A stretch of 64,000 bases of DNA. It comes from an uncultured Odoribacter sp. (GTDB taxonomy: Bacteria > Bacteroidota > Bacteroidia > Bacteroidales > Marinifilaceae). The stretch lies in NCBI GenBank assembly GCA_944321145.1, contig CALUKF010000003.1, forward strand, positions 53,123-117,122. The letters run 5' to 3'. The notes under the pieces were generated by a model. The model did not search any database, was not told where the DNA came from, and was given only the letters and a program-made list of their open reading frames with translations. Of the stretch, positions 1-9,800 are shown in pieces. Each line of letters opens with the position of its first letter. Within the stretch, counting starts at the first letter, position 1. The translations under genes and the position numbers were made by a program.

Positions 1-844
1 CCTTCAGTTGTTTTGCAATCCCCTTCAATGTCGTATTGAGAACAAATTTATGCAAATCATGCCCTCGGACAGCAAAGCAACAATTATCGTAAAGCCAAGA
101 CAATTCAGACAATTGCTTTTTACTAAAAATCTCATATTCAAAACTTCCAATCTCGCCAGCCATTTCCGGATGACTGGCTTCCAGCCGCGAAATAATATCG
201 CTTACATTCTTTTGCAAACGTCCCAATATCCTTTCTTCAGCTTGATCATCCTTGCACACATCTTTATCACAAGGGAAAACACCTTGCCAGTCCGTAGCCG
301 TAAAATCACCTTCATCAATATATCCTTTCACAACACAATACAAACTGCAAAGTAACAAAGGGCGAATAATACAAGAGACTTTTGCCATATAGCTCTGAAA
401 ATCAAAATCAGGCATCCCCTTGACCGATTTACTGCACAACGATGCCAACGTTCCTGCATGGCACAACAAATTCTCTATGGAATAGGCATAAGTCTGCAAT
501 AAATAACGGTTAGACGCCATCAATTTGCCATCATCTGTATAGTCTTGCAACAAATAGTCATAATCACTGTCTACACACCCAATGAAATAAGCGTTGAAAG
601 CATTGGCACGTGCCTTGCTTAAAATCTGTTGTTTCCCCTTTTTCAATGCAATTTTCTGACTTCCATAACTATAAGGGGCGACAAGGAACTTTTTATCCGG
701 TCGAACAAAAGACAAAACGTCTTCCCAGAAAGGGACATCCTCCTCATCCTCTACCATCACTTTCACTTCATTGGGTCTATTCCCCAATACAGACCGGTTC
801 TGGTAATATTTCCCATTGATATTTTCCACTAACGTAGCAGCCAT
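1..844 (-). CDS. DUF4435 TOPRIM-like protein (AriB-like), partial
   Basis: The minus-strand frame is open from an ATG at 844 to the window edge, so about 281 N-terminal residues are visible and the C-terminus is missing. I recognise DUF4435 from an acidic block VEDEEDVPFW near residue 33, a DSDYD motif about 50 residues later, YSIENLL, and VRGHDLHKF near the visible end. The first two fit the conserved acidic residues of a TOPRIM nuclease fold. The gene starts 13 nt after the stop of the ATPase gene, so the two are cotranscribed. ATPase plus DUF4435 in this order is the architecture of the PARIS anti-phage system, where AriB is the nuclease effector that cleaves host tRNA. That role is inferred from architecture. 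Other ATPase/DUF4435 pairs of unknown function exist. Confidence 0.75.
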   Translation of the reverse strand, partial: MAATLVENINGKYYQNRSVLGNRPNEVKVMVEDEEDVPFWEDVLSFVRPDKKFLVAPYSYGSQKIALKKGKQQILSKARANAFNAYFIGCVDSDYDYLLQDYTDDGKLMASNRYLLQTYAYSIENLLCHAGTLASLCSKSVKGMPDFDFQSYMAKVSCIIRPLLLCSLYCVVKGYIDEGDFTATDWQGVFPCDKDVCKDDQAEERILGRLQKNVSDIISRLEASHPEMAGEIGSFEYEIFSKKQLSELSWLYDNCCFAVRGHDLHKFVLNTTLKGIAKQLK

Positions 845-857
845 ATACAGCAGGAAT

Positions 858-1838
858 TTATTGGATAAGTTGGTCCATCTCCTTTACCCGATTCTGCCAC
901 CCCTCAATCATGCTGGGAGCATGCGTAGACAAAACAATCTGCATATTGGGGTTCAAATCCCTGAGTTTCCGAATCAATATTTCTTTCCATACCACATGCA
1001 TGCCCAAATCCGGCTCATCCATAAAGAATATGCACGGTTCCTCTACGGTATTATTCACCATCAGCAACAACAATATCAATTGCTTCTCGCCCATCGAAAG
1101 ATCCTCATAAGAAAGTTCCCGATCACAACCTTTCTTTTTCAATCTGATTTGATTGTCGGTGGCAACCTCATAATTCTCTAAAAAGGATTCAAGTACACGA
1201 TAAAAAGCAAAAAAACTCCTGATATCTTTTTCTTTCAGCAAATTGTCAATTCCTCCTCCCTCAGACAATGCACTCACAATCCGCTCAAGAATCCCGGTAA
1301 AAGTAGCATTTCGTTTGAATATCTGCTCATGAATCAAATAATCCAAATACGTCCGGTCATTGCCTTCTACGGTCTGCATCTTTTCCTGGCTAAACAAACG
1401 CTGCTCAAAAGAATTAATCAGGCTGACTTTTAGTTGCCTGATCAAATCTTTAACCGGATAAGTCACTCCTTCTCCTATTGAGGCTTGCACCTTCTGCAAC
1501 GAAAAACAACCATCGTTATCCATCGATGCGCTATTCAAGTAATACTCAAAACCTTTTTCCCGTTGAAATTCTATCGAATCAACTTTCTGCTTACTCCAAT
1601 TCAACAGCCAACCATTATCAAATTCTATTTCAATGGAACCAACCAGACCTGCCAACTTCTCATCAGCGATAAAGCCATCTTTCAACAAAGCATGGCAAGC
1701 TTTCAATACGGTTGACTTGCCACTGCCATTTTCTCCTCCCAGAATATTAACATCCGGGAAGAGTTCCCAATGGAACTGCTCATTGCCAAACAAATCATGT
1801 ATTGTAATGGCAGAAATATAGAAAGATGAATTATCCAT
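858..1838 (-). CDS. ABC-class/OLD-like AAA ATPase (AriA-like)
   Basis: A 326-residue soluble ATPase. It has Walker A GGENGSGKST near residue 35, an ABC-type signature LSMGEKQL near 247, Walker B CIFFMDEPDLGMH near 268 and an H-loop LSTHAPSMI near 304. The middle region lacks a long coiled coil, so the protein is compact compared with SMC or RecN. It belongs to the AAA_15/AAA_21 group found in defence systems. It is followed at 13 nt by the DUF4435 gene, which matches the AriA-AriB order of PARIS. In PARIS, AriA senses phage anti-restriction proteins and releases AriB. It looks shorter than the PARIS ATPases I recall, so PARIS-like is safer than PARIS. The fold is certain; the defence role is inference. 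Confidence 0.8.
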   Translation of the reverse strand: MDNSSFYISAITIHDLFGNEQFHWELFPDVNILGGENGSGKSTVLKACHALLKDGFIADEKLAGLVGSIEIEFDNGWLLNWSKQKVDSIEFQREKGFEYYLNSASMDNDGCFSLQKVQASIGEGVTYPVKDLIRQLKVSLINSFEQRLFSQEKMQTVEGNDRTYLDYLIHEQIFKRNATFTGILERIVSALSEGGGIDNLLKEKDIRSFFAFYRVLESFLENYEVATDNQIRLKKKGCDRELSYEDLSMGEKQLILLLLMVNNTVEEPCIFFMDEPDLGMHVVWKEILIRKLRDLNPNMQIVLSTHAPSMIEGWQNRVKEMDQLIQ

Positions 1839-1865
1839 AGTCGTTCAAACCTTTTTATTCACTTG

Positions 1866-1896
1866 CAAAGAAAAGATTTTTTTCCCCGCTTACAAA
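1866..1896 (-). promoter_or_regulatory. Bacteroides-type promoter for the AriA-like operon
   Basis: Read on the minus strand there is TTTG (1893-1896), 19 nt, then TTTCTTTG (1866-1873). This matches the house-keeping -33/-7 pattern TTTG-N19-20-TAnnTTTG except for one base in the -7 box. It lies 28 nt before the ATG. Confidence 0.45.
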
Positions 1897-1933
1897 ATAA
1901 AAAGGATTATTTTTAAGCCTATCGCTTAAAAAT
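1897..1933 (-). terminator. Terminator of wecC overlapping its stop codon
   Basis: A perfect 10-bp stem (1909-1918 with 1924-1933) has a 5-nt loop that contains the wecC TAG stop at 1919-1921. On the minus strand it is followed by a T-rich stretch. The structure lies just upstream of, and partly abuts, the promoter of the next operon. Confidence 0.6.
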
Positions 1934-3124
1934 CCCGCAAAAATCCAGTATCACCTTGTCATCCCGCCATACCAGCTCCTTGAAAGGCGTGTGCGCCGTG
2001 AGGAACACCACGATGTCCGCCCGGTCGTATGCCTCGCGGTAGTCGGTCAGTTTGAAGACATTGTGTTCCTTGATGTTCGGTTCCACCACTAGGATGTCGG
2101 CGTTGTTGCAGCTTTGCATCACTTTCGTCGTGATATATTTGGCAGGAGATTCGCGCAGGTCGTCAATATTCGGCTTGAACGCCAAGCCCATCATCGCCAC
2201 GCAAGGCTTGCGGTGGTGTTTCAACTCAAACTCCAGCATCGCGTTCTTCACCTTCTCGGCACACCAGAAAGCCTTGTAATTGTTGATTTCACGCGCATCG
2301 CCAATCAGCTTGCTCTCCGCAGGGAAATCAGCGGTAATAAAATAAGGGTCGACCGCAATGCAATGTCCGCCCACGCCGCAACCCGGCTGCAGGATGTTCA
2401 CCCTCGGGTGCTTGTTCGCCAGTTCAATCAACTCCCACACGTTGATGCCCGCCTTGTCGCAAATCAGCGAAAGCTCGTTCGCAAAGGCAATCTGCACGTC
2501 GCGGCTGGAATTTTCCGTCAGCTTGCACATCTCCGCCGTCCGGGCATTCGTCCGGTGCAGCGTCCCCTGCACGAATTGCGAATAAAAGGCAATCGCCTTT
2601 TCCGTCGATTCCGGCGTCAACCCGCCAATCACCCGGTCGTTGTGCACCAACTCATAAATCACATTCCCGGGCAACACCCGCTCCGGGCAATAAGCCACAT
2701 AAATCTTGCCCTTCAACTCCGGACGTTCGTTGAAAATGATTTCCGCCATCATCTCCGTCGTACCGATGGGCGATGTCGACTCAATCACATACAAATCCCC
2801 CGCCTTCAAATAAGGCAGGACGGCACGGGTTGCCGCTTCCACGTACGACACGTCCGGCTCATGGTTCCCCTTGAACGGCGTCGGCACCACCATAAAATAA
2901 GCATCGCTCACCTCAGGCGTCGTCGAAGCCTTCAACGCACCGCTCCCCACCACTTCCTGCAACATCTCCTCCATCCCCGGTTCAACAATATGCAAATGAC
3001 CCTGATTGGTCATTTCCACCACTTGCGGATTAATGTCCACTCCCGTTACCTGCACGCCATGCTTGGCGGCGATAATTGCGGTTGGCAGCCCGATATACCC
3101 CAACCCCATAAAACATGCTTTCAT
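1919..3124 (-). CDS. wecC: UDP-N-acetyl-D-mannosamine dehydrogenase
   Basis: A cytoplasmic NAD-dependent dehydrogenase of the UDP-glucose/GDP-mannose dehydrogenase family, 401 residues, a normal length for WecC. It would oxidise UDP-ManNAc in two steps to UDP-ManNAcA, a precursor for capsule or O-antigen. The N-terminal Rossmann motif GLGYIGLPTA is at residues 7-16. The catalytic cysteine lies in GCGVGGHCIAVDP near residue 255. LAFKPNIDDLRESP near 315 is typical of the C-terminal UDP-binding domain. No epimerase (WecB) gene is next to it, so it stands alone here. The 3' end carries a stem-loop terminator. The substrate is assigned by family resemblance; a related UDP-sugar is possible. Confidence 0.85.
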   Translation of the reverse strand: MKACFMGLGYIGLPTAIIAAKHGVQVTGVDINPQVVEMTNQGHLHIVEPGMEEMLQEVVGSGALKASTTPEVSDAYFMVVPTPFKGNHEPDVSYVEAATRAVLPYLKAGDLYVIESTSPIGTTEMMAEIIFNERPELKGKIYVAYCPERVLPGNVIYELVHNDRVIGGLTPESTEKAIAFYSQFVQGTLHRTNARTAEMCKLTENSSRDVQIAFANELSLICDKAGINVWELIELANKHPRVNILQPGCGVGGHCIAVDPYFITADFPAESKLIGDAREINNYKAFWCAEKVKNAMLEFELKHHRKPCVAMMGLAFKPNIDDLRESPAKYITTKVMQSCNNADILVVEPNIKEHNVFKLTDYREAYDRADIVVFLTAHTPFKELVWRDDKVILDFCGIFKR

Positions 3125-3310
3125 TTCTTTGGAATTTTAGCGCCTGCCGGAAAGAAACGCAGGCATTATTTATACATTCATTCTACTTAGTCTATACCTC
3201 TCCTACCCCACAAAAACCAACACTTGCCGCAACAGCCATCGCCTTGCAGCAACATGATACACAAAACTTGTTAATGATTAATTGTCAAGATTCTACACAT
3301 ACAAAAGATA

Positions 3311-3341
3311 ACACCGGGGTGCGCTTCGCGCTCCTCAGTGT
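3311..3341. repeat. Imperfect hairpin, GC-rich
   Basis: ACAC and GTGT close a stem of 14 positions with two mismatches, one wobble and a 3-nt TTC loop flanked by GCGC on both sides. It is not followed by a T run on either strand, so it is not a classical terminator. It could be part of a dispersed repeat or an RNA; I cannot decide from one copy. Confidence 0.35.
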
Positions 3342-3733
3342 CATGTTACAACCCCAGGAACGCATACATTTTACAGGGGCAAATGTACGCTTTTTTCTCC
3401 ACATTCGGCACAAAACAGAGAGAAATTTCCATATTGCAATTTTCTGGAAAATGCCCTGCTATAAAAACACTCTTTTCTTCCTATTAATGAGAAAGTTAGA
3501 TGACGAAACACATCAAAACAACAACAAACTGCAATCTAACTAACTACAAATAAATAACATACAACTATCAATTCCGTTTCATCTCCATTTTATATTCATT
3601 TCATTTCCATTTTAAAATGAAGATGAATTGGAGATAAATTAAAAGTACAATTTTAAGATTTCACGCCAGCATTTTACCGGCAAGGGAGGAGAGTAAGAGG
3701 AAAGAGAGACAAGACAAAAATTGGCAAGCAATT

Positions 3734-3764
3734 TTTGCTTTGCGGAGGGGTTTGCGTATCTTTG
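3734..3764 (+). promoter_or_regulatory. Bacteroides-type promoter for the two-component operon
   Basis: TTTG at 3734-3737, a 19-nt spacer and TATCTTTG at 3757-3764 match the house-keeping consensus. The ATG of the response regulator follows 19 nt after the -7 box, which supports 3784 as the start. Confidence 0.65.
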
Positions 3765-3783
3765 GGGAAAATTTTTGAGAGCG

Positions 3784-4470
3784 ATGAAATTATTGATTGT
3801 TGAGGACGAAACGGAATTAAGGCGGATGATGGCGGAGACGCTGCGGGAGGCGGGATATGTCGTGGAGACCGCAAGGACGTATGCGGAGGCGGAGGAGAAG
3901 CTGCATCTGTATGAGTATGACTGCATTTTGCTGGATTTGATGCTGCCGGACGGGGACGGGTTGGAGTTGCTCAGGATGCTGAGCGGGCAGGGAAGCGCGG
4001 CGAGGGTGATTATCACGTCGGCGAAGGATTCGGTGGAGGACAAGGTGGCAGGGTTAGACCTCGGGGCGGACGATTACCTGCCGAAGCCGTTCCATCTGGC
4101 GGAACTGACGGCGAGGGTGAGGAGCCTTATCCGGCGGAGCGGGGCGGGGACACACCGCATCGAGGTGGGGAACGTGAGCCTAAACCCCGACGACCGAAGC
4201 GCGGCGGTGGAGGGGAAGCCGCTGAATTTGTTGCACAAGGAATACCATATCCTGTATTATTTCATGACGCGACCGGGGCGGGTGGTGGACAAACAGGTGC
4301 TGGCAGAAGCGGTGTGGGGCGACCATGCCGATCAATCGGACAATTTCAGTTTCCTGTACCAGCAAGTAGCAAACCTGAAACGGAAGCTGAAGGAGGCGGG
4401 CGCAAGCGTTGCCATTCAGGCAGTATATGGGTTCGGGTATAAATTAGTGGAGGAAGGAGAAAGGTCATGA
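3784..4470 (+). CDS. OmpR/PhoB-family response regulator
   Basis: A 228-residue DNA-binding response regulator. The receiver domain has the acidic pair in VEDE near residue 7, the phospho-acceptor Asp51 in LLDLMLPDGDG and the conserved Lys101 in YLPKPF. The C-terminal winged helix (about 130-228) contains the transactivation loop and ends in GFGYKLVEEGE. I chose the ATG at 3784 because it begins directly with the receiver strand MKLLIVEDE; an upstream TTG in frame would add an unrelated 21-residue leader. The stop overlaps the ATG of the histidine kinase (ATGA), so both are translated together. The two PepSY-like genes downstream are plausible targets. Confidence 0.93.
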   Translation: MKLLIVEDETELRRMMAETLREAGYVVETARTYAEAEEKLHLYEYDCILLDLMLPDGDGLELLRMLSGQGSAARVIITSAKDSVEDKVAGLDLGADDYLPKPFHLAELTARVRSLIRRSGAGTHRIEVGNVSLNPDDRSAAVEGKPLNLLHKEYHILYYFMTRPGRVVDKQVLAEAVWGDHADQSDNFSFLYQQVANLKRKLKEAGASVAIQAVYGFGYKLVEEGERS

Positions 4471-5780
4471 GACTGATTAGCAGGATTATGCTCAATACGA
4501 CGGTGGTGCTCGCCGTGGGACTGTCGGTGTGGTCGGTGGTGTTTTATTATGTCATGAAAGACCGGCTGGTGCGGGAGACGGATGCAGCTTTGATGCAGGT
4601 GGCGGAAGCCTTGATGCAGCGGTATCTGGCAGGCGAGGAGTCGCTCATCGACGGGGAAGGAAGCGTGTATACCATCCGTTTCATCCCGGTGCCCGACGAG
4701 TATGCCAGGAGCCACAGAAGCCTGTCGTTCAGCAATCAAAACGAGGAAGCAAGGGGCAGGAACGGGAGGCAGGCAGTGCGGACGGTGCAGATGATTTTCC
4801 GGCAACCGGACAATCAGGCAGTGGCATTGCAGGTGAGCACACCGATGAATGCCGTGCACAACCTGCGGATGGCATTGCTGTGGGGAGTGGTGATTTTGTA
4901 CGGCGCGTTGCTGGTGCTGGTGTTGAGCATCAATTATATTGTCATCCAATACAGCATGCGCCCGCTGTATGTGCTGCTGGACTGGATGAAGCATTTCGAC
5001 CTGAAACACAATAGCGCGCCGCTGGTGAACGAGACGGGAGTCGCCGAGTTCCGGCAATTGAATAATGCCGCCAACCAGCAAGTGGAGCGGGTGAAACGGC
5101 TGTATGAACAGCAACGGCAATTCATCGACAATGCCGCCCACGAGATGCAAACGCCGCTTGCCGTGTGTCTGAACCAGATGGAACGCATGCAGCAGAAAGA
5201 GGATATGCCGGAAGAGATGCAGGCGGATTTATACCGGCTGCAACGCCCATTGCGGCGGCTCGTGCGGCTGCACAAGGATATGCTGCAACTGACGAGGATT
5301 GAGAACGGGGTGTATGCCGAACGGACGGACGTAGACGTGAGGGCATTGGTGGCGGGGACGTGCGAAGACCTAAGCGAGGTGTTCGCCCACAAGGGGATTA
5401 CCTATATAATAAAGAGCGAAAGCCCGCTGCACGTGCAAATGAACGACACGCTGGCACATCAATTGGTGGGCAACCTGTTGCGGAATGCGTGGCTGCATAC
5501 GCCGGAAGGGGGACGCATCACGGTGGAATGGAACGCGGAGGAAGCGGTGTTTGCCAACAGCGGGGAAAAGCCGTTGGACGGGGAGCGGATTTTCGAGCGG
5601 TTTTACCAAGGGGAACGGAAGGAAAACAGCAACGGGCTGGGGCTTGCCATTTGCCGGTCGGTATGCCAGCAATGCGGTTTCAGCCTGACTTACAGCTTTA
5701 AGGAGGGGATGCACCGGTTCATTTGGCACTTCGGAGGAGAGAAAAATGCAGATTTTTCGGAAAATCGTGTCCAATTTTAA
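4467..5780 (+). CDS. Sensor histidine kinase
   Basis: A 437-residue membrane kinase partnered with the preceding response regulator (4-nt overlap). Transmembrane helix 1 is at about residues 9-30 and helix 2 at about 136-162, enclosing a periplasmic sensor domain of roughly 105 residues. The phospho-acceptor is His225 in DNAAHEMQTPLAV. The ATPase domain has an N box near GNLLRNAW and a G box NGLGLAICRSV near the C-terminus. HATPase is somewhat short: the region between the N and G boxes is compressed. The signal it senses is unknown. An inverted repeat (5771-5797) covers its stop codon. Confidence 0.92.
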   Translation: MRLISRIMLNTTVVLAVGLSVWSVVFYYVMKDRLVRETDAALMQVAEALMQRYLAGEESLIDGEGSVYTIRFIPVPDEYARSHRSLSFSNQNEEARGRNGRQAVRTVQMIFRQPDNQAVALQVSTPMNAVHNLRMALLWGVVILYGALLVLVLSINYIVIQYSMRPLYVLLDWMKHFDLKHNSAPLVNETGVAEFRQLNNAANQQVERVKRLYEQQRQFIDNAAHEMQTPLAVCLNQMERMQQKEDMPEEMQADLYRLQRPLRRLVRLHKDMLQLTRIENGVYAERTDVDVRALVAGTCEDLSEVFAHKGITYIIKSESPLHVQMNDTLAHQLVGNLLRNAWLHTPEGGRITVEWNAEEAVFANSGEKPLDGERIFERFYQGERKENSNGLGLAICRSVCQQCGFSLTYSFKEGMHRFIWHFGGEKNADFSENRVQF

Positions 5781-5797
5781 ATTCAATAGAAAATTGG
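5771..5797. repeat. Inverted repeat across the kinase stop codon
   Basis: CCAATTTT (5771-5778) is mirrored by AAAATTGG (5790-5797) with an 11-nt loop. There is no T run after it. It could be a weak attenuator or an operator for the PepSY-like genes that start 58 nt downstream. Confidence 0.3.
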
Positions 5798-5854
5798 GGG
5801 CGAACTTTGCAGTGTGAAAATTGAAAAAGTATAAACCTATTAAATTTAAGAACG

Positions 5855-6292
5855 ATGAAAAAGTTATTGACAGCCATTTTATTAGTAGCCGCTACGTTCG
5901 GCATTGCAAAAGCAGACGACCATGAACGCCCGACAACCGTAGACCAATTGCCGCAAAAGGCACAGGAGTTCCTGAACACCCATTTCAAGGATTTGCAGGT
6001 GGCATTCGCAATAGAGGAGCAGAAGTTCATGGGAAAAGAGTATGAAGTGATTTACACCGACCGCACGGAGGTGAAATTCGACACGAACGGCGAATGGGAA
6101 GAAGTGGAATGCAAGTACACCACGGTTCCGGCAGCCATCGTGCCCCAAGGCATCCGTGACTTCGTTGCACAGAAGAGCATGCCGGGTATCCGGAAAATCG
6201 AGCGGAACACGTATGTGTGGGAGGTAGAATTGCAGAACGGGATTGAACTGACGTTTGACAAGAATTTTCAACTGATTGGATATGACGATTAA
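5855..6292 (+). CDS. PepSY-like (DUF2874) periplasmic protein
   Basis: A 145-residue secreted protein with a cleavable signal peptide (MKKLLTAILLVAATFGIAKA). The mature part has two PepSY-like repeats with the pattern K..YEV...DRTEVKFD.NGEWEEVE, typical of DUF2874 proteins that are abundant in Bacteroidales periplasms. No catalytic residues are visible. Its stop overlaps the next gene by 11 nt. It lies downstream of the two-component genes, which suggests regulation by them or a role in sensing. The function of the family is not established. Confidence 0.8.
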   Translation: MKKLLTAILLVAATFGIAKADDHERPTTVDQLPQKAQEFLNTHFKDLQVAFAIEEQKFMGKEYEVIYTDRTEVKFDTNGEWEEVECKYTTVPAAIVPQGIRDFVAQKSMPGIRKIERNTYVWEVELQNGIELTFDKNFQLIGYDD

Positions 6293-6755
6293 ACAACTGA
6301 AGCGCAGTACATGGATTAAAATCGGGGTAGCGGCAGCCGTAGTGATTTTGCTCGGGCTGTCGCCCCTGTATGCAGACTACGAGAAGCCGGTAGGGGAAGA
6401 GAGCCTGCCGGTGGAAGCCCTGGCGTTCCTCCAACAGCATTTCCCGGAGGAGAAAGTGGCATTCGCAAAGCAGAACAACGATTACTTTGTGCGCACCTAC
6501 GAGGTGATTCTGTCCGGCGGGACAAAGCTGGAGTTCAAGCGCAACGGCGAATGGCTGAAGGTGGAGGCAAAATACCGCGCCGTGCCGGAGGAAATTGTGC
6601 CTGAACAAATTGCAGAATATGTCCGGACACATTTCCCGGGTGTCATGGTGAAAGAGATTGCGAAGGAAAGGAAAGAGTATGAAGTGGAATTAAGCAATTC
6701 ATTGGAATTGAAATTTGACCGCAAGGCGTTTTTCCTGACTGATTATGATGATTAA
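6282..6755 (+). CDS. PepSY-like (DUF2874) protein, tandem paralogue
   Basis: A 157-residue paralogue of the preceding gene, with the same architecture: an N-terminal signal or anchor (KIGVAAAVVILLGLSPLYA) and two PepSY-like repeats ending in TDYDD, while the neighbour ends in GYDD. I take the ATG at 6282, inside the end of the previous gene, instead of the TTG at 6276. The 11-nt overlap implies coupled translation. Together they look like a duplicated pair of small periplasmic proteins. Confidence 0.8.
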   Translation: MTIKQLKRSTWIKIGVAAAVVILLGLSPLYADYEKPVGEESLPVEALAFLQQHFPEEKVAFAKQNNDYFVRTYEVILSGGTKLEFKRNGEWLKVEAKYRAVPEEIVPEQIAEYVRTHFPGVMVKEIAKERKEYEVELSNSLELKFDRKAFFLTDYDD

Positions 6756-6770
6756 TTCCGGAAGAAACCG

Positions 6771-6778
6771 TATCTTTG
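6771..6778 (+). promoter_or_regulatory. -7 box for dnaE
   Basis: TATCTTTG matches TAnnTTTG and lies 28 nt before the dnaE ATG. The -33 region is not a clear match. Confidence 0.45.
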
Positions 6779-6806
6779 TTTACGGAATCAGAAGGAAAAA
6801 GGAACT

Positions 6807-9800
6807 ATGAAATTCACTCATTTTCACGTACATTCGCAATATTCGATATTGGACGGGGCGGCAAGCATCCCCGGACTGGTGGGCAAGGCGATTGCCGACG
6901 GGATGACTGCCATCGCGCTGACCGACCACGGCAATATGTTCGGCATCAAGTTGTTTTACGACACTTGCAAGAAGAAGGGCATCAAGCCCATCTTGGGGTG
7001 TGAGGCATACGTTGCCCGCGTGTCGCGGTTTAATAAGGAGAAGCCCATCGACCGCTCCGGGGAGCACCTCATCCTGCTTGCCAAGAACCTGACCGGATAT
7101 AAGAATCTCGTGAAACTGACTTCGGCGGCATACGTGGAAGGCCTCTACTACCGTCCCCGCATCGACAAGGAGTTGCTGGAGCAATACCATGAAGGGTTGA
7201 TTGTCTCCTCTGCCTGCCTGGGCGGGGAAATTGACCAGAAAATCATGGCAGGCGACCTCGAAGGGGCGGAAGCCGCTGCCTTGTGGTACAAGAACCTTTT
7301 CGGGGAGGACTATTATTTGGAAGTCATGCGCCACCCGGCAGAAGACCCGAAACAACGGGCAGAAGTGTATGACAACCAGCAACGCTGCATCGAAGAGAAG
7401 GTGAAAATGGCAAAGCGGTTGGGCATCAAATTGCTCGCCACGAACGACGTGCATTTCCTCAACGCGGAAGATGCAGAGGCGCACGACCTGCTGATCTGCC
7501 TCAATACCCGCAAAGACCTCGACGACCCCAGCCGCATGCGTTACACGCGGCAGGAGTGGTTCAAGACAACGCAGGAGATGATTGACCTGTTCCCCGACCT
7601 GCCGGAAGCCATCGAGAACACGCAGGAAGTGGCTGACAAGGTGGAAGTCTACCAACTGGATTCCGACCCGTTGATGCCGGTATTCCCCATCCCGCCGGAA
7701 TTGGGGACAGAGGAAGAATACCGCAAGAAGTTTACGCCGGAAGACCTTTTCAACGAATTTACCCGTGACGAAAAAGGCAACGTGGTGATGAGCGAGGAGG
7801 AGGCACAAAAGAAAATCAAGAAATTAGGGGGCATCGACCGCCTGTACCGCATCAAGTTGGAAGCGGATTACCTGAAGCAACTGACAATGAAAGGCGTCGC
7901 GCGGCGGTATGGAGAAAATCCCTCACCGGAAATCATGGAGCGCATCAACTTCGAATTGCACATCATGAAGACGATGGGCTTTCCGGGTTACTTTCTGATT
8001 GTGCAGGACTTTATCCAAGCTGCCCGCAACATGGGCGTGATTGTAGGACCGGGACGAGGCTCTGCTGCCGGAAGTGCGGTTGCCTACTGCCTGGGTATCA
8101 CGAATATCGACCCCGTGAAATACGACCTGCTGTTTGAGCGTTTCTTGAACCCCGACCGTATTTCGTTGCCCGATATCGACGTGGATTTCGATGATGCCGG
8201 GCGGGAACAGGTGTTGGAATGGGTGGCACAAAAATACGGGACGGATAAGGTGGCACACATCGTCACTTTCGGCAGCATGGCAGCCAAAATGGCAATCAAA
8301 GACGTGGCGCGCGTGCTGAAACTTGAACTCTCGGAAGCCAACCGCCTTGCCAAAATGGTGCCGGAAACGCCGAAAATCACCTTGAAAAAAGCATACGAGG
8401 AAAATCCTGACCTGGAAAAAGAGAAGCATTCGCAGAATCCGCTGATTGCTAAAACCATCCAGTTCGCTGAAACATTGGAAGGTTCCGTGCGGCAAACGGG
8501 CATCCACGCCTGCGGTATCCTCATCAGCCGTGACCCGCTGACCGACCACATCCCCATCATGCCGACGGAGGGCGAAAGCCTGATGACCACACAATACGAC
8601 GGGCATTTCGTGGAACCCATCGGCTTGATTAAGATGGACTTCCTGGGGCTGCGCACGCTCTCCATCATCAAGACGTGCCTGGAAAACATCAAGAAGTCCA
8701 AGCACATCACCCTCCACGAGGACGAAATCCCGTTGGACGACGAAGAAACTTTCAAACTTTTCTCCCGAGGCGAGACGACCGGCTTGTTCCAGTTTGAATC
8801 CCCCGGCATGAAAAAGCACCTCCGTTCCTTGCAACCCAACCGCTTTGAAGACCTTGTTGCCATGAACGCCCTCTACCGCCCGGGACCGATGGAGTACATC
8901 CCCTCCTTTATCCGCCGCAAACACGGGGAGGAGCCGATTGAATACGACCACCCTATGATGGAGCCTTTCTTGAAGGATACCTACGGAGTAACGGTCTACC
9001 AGGAGCAGGTGATGTTGCAATCCCGTGCGCTCGGGAATTTCACACGAGGGCAGTCCGACACGCTGCGCAAAGCCATGGGTAAGAAGCAATTCGAAATGAT
9101 GGCACAGCTCAAGGACAAGTTTATGGAGGGGTGCAAGAACAACCCGGAATTTGTGAAAGGCGCACAGGAGAAAGGGAAAAATGTGGAGGAGTTGGTGAAC
9201 AAGATATGGGGCGATTGGGAGGCTTTCGCATCCTATGCGTTCAACAAGTCGCACTCGGTGTGCTACGCTTACATCGCCTATCAGACAGGCTTCCTGAAAG
9301 CCCACTACCCGGCAGAGTTCATGGCAGCCAACTTGAGTAACAACCTGTCGGACATTTCAAAGGTGACCGTGTTCATGGACGAATGCAAGCGCATGGGGCT
9401 CAGCGTGCTTGCTCCGGATGTCAATGAATCGTACAACGACTTCACGGTCAACAGCCACGGGCAAATCCGTTTCGGCATGGCAGCCATCAAAGGGGTAGGC
9501 GAAGCCGCTGTGGAGACCATCATCAAAGAACGCGAGAAGAACGGGCTATATAAGGACATCTACGATTTCTTTGAACGCATCGACTACCGTGCCGTAAACA
9601 AGAAGACGCTGGAAAACCTTATCACAGCGGGCGGCTTGGACAGTTTCGGATACCACCGTGCCCAATTGCTCCGGGAACTGAATCCCGGCATGCCCAATAC
9701 GTTGACCCAATTGGATACCTTGATTAATTACGGGCAGAAGAAACAACAGGATGCACTCAGCATGCAGGCAAGCCTTTTCGGAGACCTCGAAGGATTCGAT

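Larger units (their letters stand above)
3125..3783. other. Intergenic region between wecC and the response regulator
   Basis: About 660 nt without a convincing gene. It holds a GCCTGC/GCAGGC hairpin in the wecC leader (3142-3164), a second imperfect hairpin at 3311-3341, and the response-regulator promoter at 3734-3764. Short open frames here have no recognisable composition or motif. Confidence 0.5.

Noticed and set aside
2114..3190. 358-codon plus-strand open frame
   Set aside because: It is antisense to wecC and has His/Arg-rich composition typical of a shadow frame; wecC has complete family motifs.
3115..3543. 142-codon plus-strand frame in the intergenic region
   Set aside because: Low-complexity, no motif, and it overlaps the wecC start region and hairpins.
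7923..9305. 460-codon minus-strand open frame inside dnaE
   Set aside because: Antisense to highly conserved polymerase motifs; its protein has no recognisable feature.
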